Positions 57,612-64,000 of a stretch of 64,000 nt of DNA are shown here, in pieces. This DNA is from Corythucha ciliata (Eukaryota; Arthropoda; Insecta; Hemiptera; Tingidae): the NCBI GenBank assembly GCA_038030265.1, contig CM075939.1, forward strand, positions 48,155,253 to 48,219,252, given 5' to 3'. The notes beneath the pieces were generated by a model. It had not been told where the DNA came from, ran no database searches, and saw only the letters and a program-made list of their open reading frames with translations. The stretch's first letter is position 1, and each line of letters starts with the position of its first letter. Both the position numbers and the translations under genes were made by a program.

Positions 57612-59820
57612 TTATGCAGCACACTTTAATCCGAGTAAGTGACAAATAATTTGACGCACTCCATTTATAATTTTCTCTATAATCTTTATAATCCAGTCAA
57701 TTGGGTTCGATGATGGCGTTGTTGGAGCCACGGTTGTAACAGAATATGTAGTGGTGGTTGTCGTTGAACGGGACGTCGATTCCGTGGTCGTGGGGCGAGA
57801 AGTCGAAGTCACGGTGACGGTGGCAACGCTTGTCGGTGCAACTGTCGTCGTCGCTGCCGAAGAGGGCTCGACACTGAAAGTTGATTCGGTGGACTGAAAG
57901 CTTGATGAGGCACTGGTTGGTTCAGCGCTAGTTGCTCCTCCGGATGAACCAGTCGGTTCACCGCTTGTTGCCCAAGTTCCAGTAGCTCCTGTCGACTGAG
58001 CGCTTGTTGCCCATGTTCCTGTGACTCCGGTGGGTTCACCACTTGTTGCCCACGTTCCAGTGGCTTCAGTCGATTGAACGCTACCGGTAGCTTCAGTTGG
58101 TCCCTCACTTCCTGTTGTTCCCGTTGGTTCAGCACTCGTGACTCCTTCGGATGAACCAGTCGGTTCATCGCTTGTGGCCCAAGTTCCAGTAGCTCCAGTT
58201 GTTTCTGTTGGTTCAGCACTAGTGGCTCCCTCAGAAGAACCGGTAGGCTCGGCGCTTGTTGCCCACGTTCCTGTAGCTCCAGTTGGCTCAGCGCTCGTGG
58301 CTTCTCCGGATGTACCAGTCGGTTCACCACTTGTTGACCAAGTTCCAGTGGTTCCAGTCGTCCCTTCACTTCCTGTTGCTCCTGTTGGCTCAGCACTCGT
58401 GGCTCCTCCAGATGAACCAGTCGGTTCACCACTTGTTGCCCAAGTTTCTGTAGCTCCAGTTGTTCCCTCACTTCCTGTTGCATCCGTTGGCTCAGCACTG
58501 GTGGCTCCTCCTGATGACCCTGTCGGTTCACCACTTGTTGCCCAAGTTTCTGTAGCTCCAGTTGTTCCCTCACTTCCTGTAGCATCCGTTGGCTCAGCAC
58601 TGGTGGCTCCTCCTGATGACCCTGTCGGTTCACCACTTGTAGCCCAAGTTCCTGTAGCCCCAGTAGGTGCCTCCCTCCACGTAGCACCAGTTGGTTCAAC
58701 ACTCACTGTAGTTCCAGTCGGCTCCTCCGTTGGAGAAGGTGCCTCGGAAGTTTCACCCGTCGGTTCCGTACTTGCACCACCACCGCCAACCGTCATTTCC
58801 GTCGGTTCACCACTGCCCGTAGCTTCCGTCGGTCCTTCACTTCCCGTCACATCCGTCGCTTCGGTCGGCTCATCACTTCCAGTAGCTCCCGTCGTCTCGC
58901 CACTTCCAGTCGACCCTGTCCAACTTGTTGGTTCAGTCGATCCGGTCGCTTCAGTCGGTTCAGTTTTTGTCGTCGGTAGGGTCGTTGTCGGCATTAAAGT
59001 TGTTGTGGGCTTTGGGACGGGTTTTTTCGTCTTTGGTTTCTTCGTTTTAGGTTTCTTAGTTTTTGGCTTCTTAGTCTTAGGCTTCTTTTTTTTCGGCTTC
59101 TTCGTTTTCGGTTTCTTCTTTTTATGTTTCTCTACCTCATCGTACATCGTTCTCAGAATACCACCGTGTTCGGCCTATAATTTCCCAAACGAATCAAATT
59201 ATAAATCTCACTGAAACACGAATCTCACAGAAAACTACGCATTTCATACGTTTTGACTCATCGCCGGGGAACTGTCATTGTCATTGGCTTCCAACTCATC
59301 CTTTCCTCGAGATTCAACGTCTAAAAAAAAGTTTTACCGACTCGGATGTATTTTGCTGTACGTGGTGGTGGGGTGGGGGGGGGGCTTACCTCGAACGCTT
59401 CTGTAGATGTGAGGGAGGGTTAGCGTGTCTTCGTTCGTGTCCCCGTTAATTCTGTAAAGTTTATGAAGGACGGGAGGGTCGCTTTTAAGAATCAGAGATC
59501 AATTAGGGTATAATATTTTAGGTTCATACTTGAAACCGGAAACTCCAAAATCGGTCAGGCGATCCATCAGTTTAACAGTTTTATCCGAGTCAATGTTTTC
59601 GTTGTGAGTGAGTTCAACGTACACCCTGCGAGGTGGCATGAATATAAAAATTCAAATCGAATTATTTAATTTAGTGTGGTGTGGTGGTAAAGAAGGATGA
59701 GGGGGGGGGGTCTTACTTGACTCCGGCATTGAGGCAGGCATGAATCATGCGTCGAAGCTCGGCAACGCCGCCTGATGTCGACGAAATTTGATAGCCGTCG
59801 AGCTCAGTGACAGGTGAAAT
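57612..59820 (-). CDS. Amylase-like (GH13-derived) module fused to mucin-like tail; 5' end missing
   Basis: Five exons in phase: 59,717-59,820, 59,530-59,625, 59,390-59,451, 59,250-59,320 and 57,612-59,174 (~631 residues seen). Residues 1-70 match alpha-amylase: ISPVTE, YQISSTSGG, MIHACLNAGVKVYVELTHN, then DKTVKLMDRLTDFGVSGFKI. In amylase the last block precedes the catalytic Asp (GFRVDAAKH). Here it reads GFKINGD, so the nucleophile position is Asn. The ~70-residue B-domain stretch is absent. A Lys/Pro/Thr stretch (KKPKTKKPK repeated) follows, then ~350 residues of Thr/Ser/Gly/Glu/Pro repeats with a 34-residue unit (WATSGEPTGSSGGATSAEPT) suited to O-glycosylation. The C-terminus is amphipathic with two Cys (DWIIKIIEKIINGVRQIICH). 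AATAAA lies 22 nt past the stop. Probably secreted and non-enzymatic. Confidence 0.75.
58430..58640 (-). repeat. 102-bp tandem repeat in the mucin-like exon
   Basis: Two near-identical 102-bp units encode the 34-residue EPTGSSGGATSAEPTDATGS block. More diverged units extend on both sides (57,900-58,700). The low divergence suggests recent unit duplication. Confidence 0.75.
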
Positions 59821-60770
59821 CTGGGCATAATTAACGCAAATATATAAGTAGTCGGCCCATAAAATGGCTCTACTTTTAAGGCTTAAACACCGGTTAAAAT
59901 AGAACAATTGACGGCTCCCTACATCGTGTCTCAATAATCAGCTCCTTAGTTTTGTTTTCATTGTTCTCTGCGCCCGAGATAAAAATTAATCCTCTCGTGG
60001 TTACGCTGGAATCCTTTTTAATGCCCTTAAATCGTGGAGAGTGAGGAATCTCGGGAAAACCAAATTGAATAACGACAAATGTACGGTAAAACCTTGACAA
60101 AATGGTCATTTTTTTTTTTTTTTTTTTAAGCGTTTGTTTGCCTTTTCGCGTTCTTTGAACTTGGAAAGCCACGGGCGGGGGTGGACGTCTACGCAGAGGC
60201 GACTAAAAAAAAAAAACACACACACTTATGATCGAGCGTAATAAATACACCTGACCACAGCGTGGTAACTTTGGTGAGGGGACCACGGGGGGGTTTGAAA
60301 ACGGCGGGCACATAAAAATGCTTTCACCGAGACACCCCCCCCCCCCCACCAACCATTAACACTTGGTGACATGTCGTCTGGAAGCGGGAGGGATTGACAT
60401 ATTTTATCATCGTCTGGCACAACAAGGGTGTTTTGTTTATTTCTTTTTTCTTCTTTTTAAGCAGACTGTATTTGAAGATTACTGGAAAGTAGTAAGGAGA
60501 AGTATTTAAATTTATTTGTTCCTTTATACGGCGGAGAGCTAGGAAGTACGGAACAAATTATTATGCGTCACCGACCTGTGATTAATCAATTATAGAGTTA
60601 TCCTCGAAAGCCGGTGTAGACGCGAGAACTTTACGTCAACTTGAACGTGTCACTTCGCTTTGTAAAACGAAAGGGAAAAAAATTCTTGTCCGAGCGACCG
60701 TTACACACTATTTTTAGAAAAATTTAATTACACACTAATTTTAATGTGTAATTTTAATTACACACTAAAA
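59821..60770. other. Unassigned 5' region of the amylase/mucin gene
   Basis: I found no phase-compatible upstream exon for the minus-strand gene. A TATA-like GTATAAAGG lies on the minus strand at about 60,522-60,530 and could be its promoter. A 17-18 nt T-tract is at about 60,110-60,128 and C/G tracts at 60,285 and 60,336. Confidence 0.35.
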
Positions 60771-61720
60771 TTAGAAAAAAAACTCAATTTACGGCTCAAA
60801 TTGAGACAAAAGGATGATTCGCGATTAAAAATATAGAAAAAACAATATAATTTGAGGATGATATTGAGTAACAGCACTTAAATTCATGAATACAATTTTA
60901 AAAAAGCGCTAATTTACGGTTAAAATTGAGAAAAGCGCTAGATCGCGGGTAGAATTCATAAAAAGGGCCGATACTGAGAGAAAAACGCTAATTCGCGACC
61001 AAAATTAAGTAATCGCCAATTCGCGACTCTTTGATGAAGAAATCTTCTTGACCAAAATTTAGAAAAGTCGCTAAACTAATAGCCAAGAGTGGAAAAAGCT
61101 GCTAATTCGCGGCAAATATTAAGAAACATCGCACATTCTCGGGAAAAAATTAGAAAAATCGCTAGTTCGCGGTGTGAGAAAAACGCTAATTCATGACTAT
61201 GAGCGTTTGAAATGAAAACACTAATTTGCGGCTAAAATGGAGAAAAACCCCAAATATCCAGGTAAAATTGATAAAAATACGCTAATTCACCGTCATAATG
61301 GAGAAAAACGCTAATTAGCGGTTATAATTGAGAGAATGCCAATTTGCGGCCTTTTGGTGAATGCAACTTTAAGGCTAACATTCGCAGCTAAAATGAAGAA
61401 AACGCTAATTCGCTACTGAAATGGAGAAAAATATCCAATTCACGGCTTAAATTTAAGAAAAAGTGCTCATTCGCGGCTTTAAACTGAGAAAAAGCGCTAA
61501 TCTGCGAATAAGGTGTGGAAAAATTGATGATTTCGCGGCTAAAAATTAGAATGAGCCGTAATTTAACGCTACGTGGTGTTGATTTCATCCGATTTGTCAA
61601 AATTAGGCACTGAAATCTCCAGGTTTTCCACACTTGTGTATCACTAGCGAAAAAATGAAAATACCTACTATTCATTAACGTTGTTTTTCACTGTAATTTT
61701 CCATCTTAAAAGCCTTTAAA
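60771..61720. repeat. Forward motif array
   Basis: Dense GCTAAAATTGAGAAAAACGCTAATTCGCG units from 60,780 to 61,560. 60,725-60,775 has a small duplicated AATTACACACTAAAATTA. Confidence 0.8.
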
Positions 61721-64000
61721 ACATGAGAGGGGGATTACTGTTCATAAGGGGGGGGGGAATTCGCGTCCAGCCATCAGGGGGGGAGCTCACGTGTTTTTGC
61801 ATCGGTTATAAAAAAATATACATATAATTCTTTTTCTAACTTTATCCGTGGAAAACTCCTATGAACGGCGAACCCACAGCCTTAAATGCAAACATGAAGG
61901 TGAGTCATGGATCAAAAACTGCAATGCACGAATTTAACTAGGAACATAGGCATAGCCAGATAGGGGGCAGGGCTAGGCAGCTGCCCTCTCCTAGACTCGA
62001 AAATGCAGATTCAGTGGGGCAGTTGCCCACCCCTAGATGCATTCTGAAAGCACAAATCTTTCAGGATAATCACATTTTGTTTCGTCGGCGCTCACTAAAA
62101 AAATAACTTCACGGATTTCACTAATAAAAAAAATAAATTTCAACGGGTTTTGTCGCTCACAAAACGGACATCGCAAGGGTGACATAGTTCAAAGACCAAA
62201 TGCGCCGTTTTTGCGTCCTAGAATACCATTTTGGAAGACAGACGCGGATTCAGTATTTGCTCATGAGAGGTACTGGAGAAATGGTGTGGTTCGCTCTATT
62301 AAAACTGATTTGAAAGCCTTTTCACTGCCTAAAAATAGTAAAAACTAGTAATTTGCACTATTAAAACGGCTAAAGTAACTAAACTAACGCCCAAAAATAC
62401 AAAACTGTCGATTCGCGTTTTGAAAATTGTTAAAACTGGACTTCACGCGCCCTAAAAATTGGTGGCGACTGGTGAACTTCTGAAAATGCCTAAAAAGTTC
62501 ATGATTACCCCCCGAAAATAGCTAAATCGACCATTCGTGCGCTAAAATTGATCAGACTGGCCATTCTTGAGACATATATATGACCATAATGCGCGCTTTT
62601 GGCTTGACGGACTAATCAAGCCCTGAAATCGGCCAAAATGACTTCACGTGCCCTGGAAATGATGATTCCTTCCCTGAAAATGGCAAAATCGACAATTTGC
62701 GCACCAGGAATGGTCAAACTTCATGGCCTTGGCTTGATGGACTAGGTATTTGAGCCCTGAAAATGGCAAAACTGACGATTCGTGTCTTTAAAATGGCTAA
62801 AATTACTATATTTGAACCCTGGAAATTCCCGAATTTACTTTACGAGCTCTAGAAATGGATTACCTGACGAATCGAGCTCTAAAAATGTCTGAACAAGTGA
62901 CTCCTGCCCTGAAAATGGCCAAATAGACCATTCGGAGCGCCGAAAATGGCCAACCTGGCTGTTCTCGCCTTGACTTGGGACGTACTATTCGCTCCTATAG
63001 CTGGAAAAACTGACTTTATGCGCCCTAAAAATGGCAATGGCTATTCAAGCCTTGAAATCGTCAAAATTGACTCTTTGTGCTCTGAAAAGCTGTGCCAAAC
63101 AAAGTAAAATGTCAATTTTGAAGTGAAATATTCAGTTTTGAGGTAAAGTGATATTTTTTGGGCGGAATCGCAAGTTTCAGGGTAAAATCGTCAGTATAGG
63201 ATCGTTTTTGGGATGAAATCGTAATTTTTGTTTGGGGTAAAATGACCAGTTTTGTATTAACATCATCAGTTATGAGGCAACACGTCAGCTGTGGCGTGAA
63301 ATCGTCATTATTATAAAATAGTCACATTTGCGATGATTTTTTTTTTTTTTTTTTTTTTGTTTTTTTTTATCACCTGTATTCAAGGCAGAATGGCCTAAAA
63401 TCACCCATTTTGGGGAAAACTTAAGTTAAAGTGTGACATTGTCAGTTTTGGAGTAAATTATCTAATTTTGAGGGGAAATAGTCGTTTCGGGTGTAAAATA
63501 TTCATTTTGAAATGGAACAGTAAAGATTAGTTTTAGGTTAAAATCGCCAGTTTTGTGGTAGCATCTTCATTTTGAGGGGGGGGGGGGCACGTCAGACATG
63601 GCCAGGAATTGCCGTTTTTTTTTCTAAAATCGCCAATTGAAGGATATAACCGGCAGTTTTTAGTACTGAGTGGTCTGTTAATTGTAATTAAGATCATTTT
63701 TTTTTTATCCGTTTTGGGTTCAACCCGCCATTTTAAGGCGGAATTCACCAGTTTTGGGGGTAAAGACTTGGATTTTAAAAGTTGTGCTGTGAAATTTTTA
63801 GTTTAGGCGTAAACACTTCGTCTTTGGCGTAGAAACGTCAGTTTTGAAGTAAAATATTCAGTTATACTAGAGTGAAATATTCAGTTTTTTGTTAAAAAAC
63901 GTCAGTTTCGAGTTAAACCCCGTTATTATTTGGTTAAAAAATGTTTAATTTTTACGTCTCTCAGGCAAGACGTTGATGAAAAGACGGTCACCCTGTACAT
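61721..64000. repeat. GCATAGCCAG-headed element with two array types, continues past window
   Basis: 61,945-62,110 is the CATAGGCATAGCCAG...GGGCAGTTGCCC head, as at 52,819. 62,280-63,090 has units like CCCTGAAAATGGCCAAATTGACTATTCG (~35-45 bp). 63,110-63,960 repeats the GTCAGTTTTGAGGTAAAAT array in the same order as 53,170-54,060. T-tracts at about 63,340 and a G-tract at 63,577-63,588. Confidence 0.75.

Noticed and set aside
57809..58702. 297-residue minus-strand ORF in another frame
   Set aside because: A frame shadow of the same 102-bp repeat, with no start context or splice support.
58138..59214. 358-residue plus-strand ORF rich in Val/Pro/Ala
   Set aside because: It is the antisense of the mucin-like exon. 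Its repetitive composition follows from the Ser/Thr/Pro repeat codons, and the minus strand has the splice-consistent gene.
59894..60172. Minus ORF as the 5' part of the amylase-like gene
   Set aside because: No amylase motif and no donor giving phase 0 into the exon at 59,820.

Overview
This is animal nuclear DNA. The evidence is spliced GT-AG genes with mostly 55-110 bp introns, a Hes-type bHLH gene ending in WRPW, a NELF-A gene, a multi-repeat SOD-fold protein, and Jockey/CR1-like LINEs with hAT- and Harbinger-type DNA transposons. I cannot name the species. The gene set and transposons fit an ecdysozoan or arthropod-like invertebrate with a repeat-rich genome. Nothing looks bacterial or viral.

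Layout. 1-1447 (+) holds the last five exons of NELF-A. It converges tail to tail with a 15-exon gene at 2057-6527 (-) encoding a Cu/Zn-SOD-like repeat protein. From about 7 to 24.6 kb the window is repeats: degenerate arrays of a ~28-30 bp motif (core GCTAAAATTGAGAAAA) in both orientations, hAT-like non-autonomous elements, a ~2.2 kb-arm inverted repeat (11,154-13,329 and 17,066-19,310), a MADF-bearing DNA-transposon relic, a cluster of ACGCGT palindromes and a tRNA-like locus. 24.7-25.7 kb (-) may hold exons of an unrecognised gene. 27,037-27,711 (-) is a complete four-exon Hes/E(spl) gene. More repeats follow, then a LINE lacking its RT (32.5-34.76 kb, +), an inverted pair of LINE 3' ends (35.15-35.87 kb) and a LINE with RT but no endonuclease (35.9-37.86 kb, -). 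38,801-40,128 (-) is the 3' part of a coiled-coil gene. 42,727-43,121 (-) is a small three-exon gene for a ~90-residue signal-peptide/one-TM protein. 44.8-49.2 kb is repeats and MITEs. 49.3-52.5 kb is a nearly intact two-gene Harbinger transposon whose genes are antisense and interlocked. 52.8-57.3 kb is repeats. 57,612-59,820 (-) is the 3' part of a gene fusing a truncated alpha-amylase-like module to a long mucin-like tail. 60.7 kb to the end is repeats.

How the parts relate. The host genes are unrelated to each other and show no operon logic. The mobile elements explain most of the rest. The ~28 bp arrays are not simple local satellites: one array lies inside an element with hAT-like ends and an 8-bp target duplication, and several distant arrays are collinear copies of each other. 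Exon structures were read by eye from splice consensus and reading-frame continuity. All family assignments rest on recognised motifs, not on a database search.
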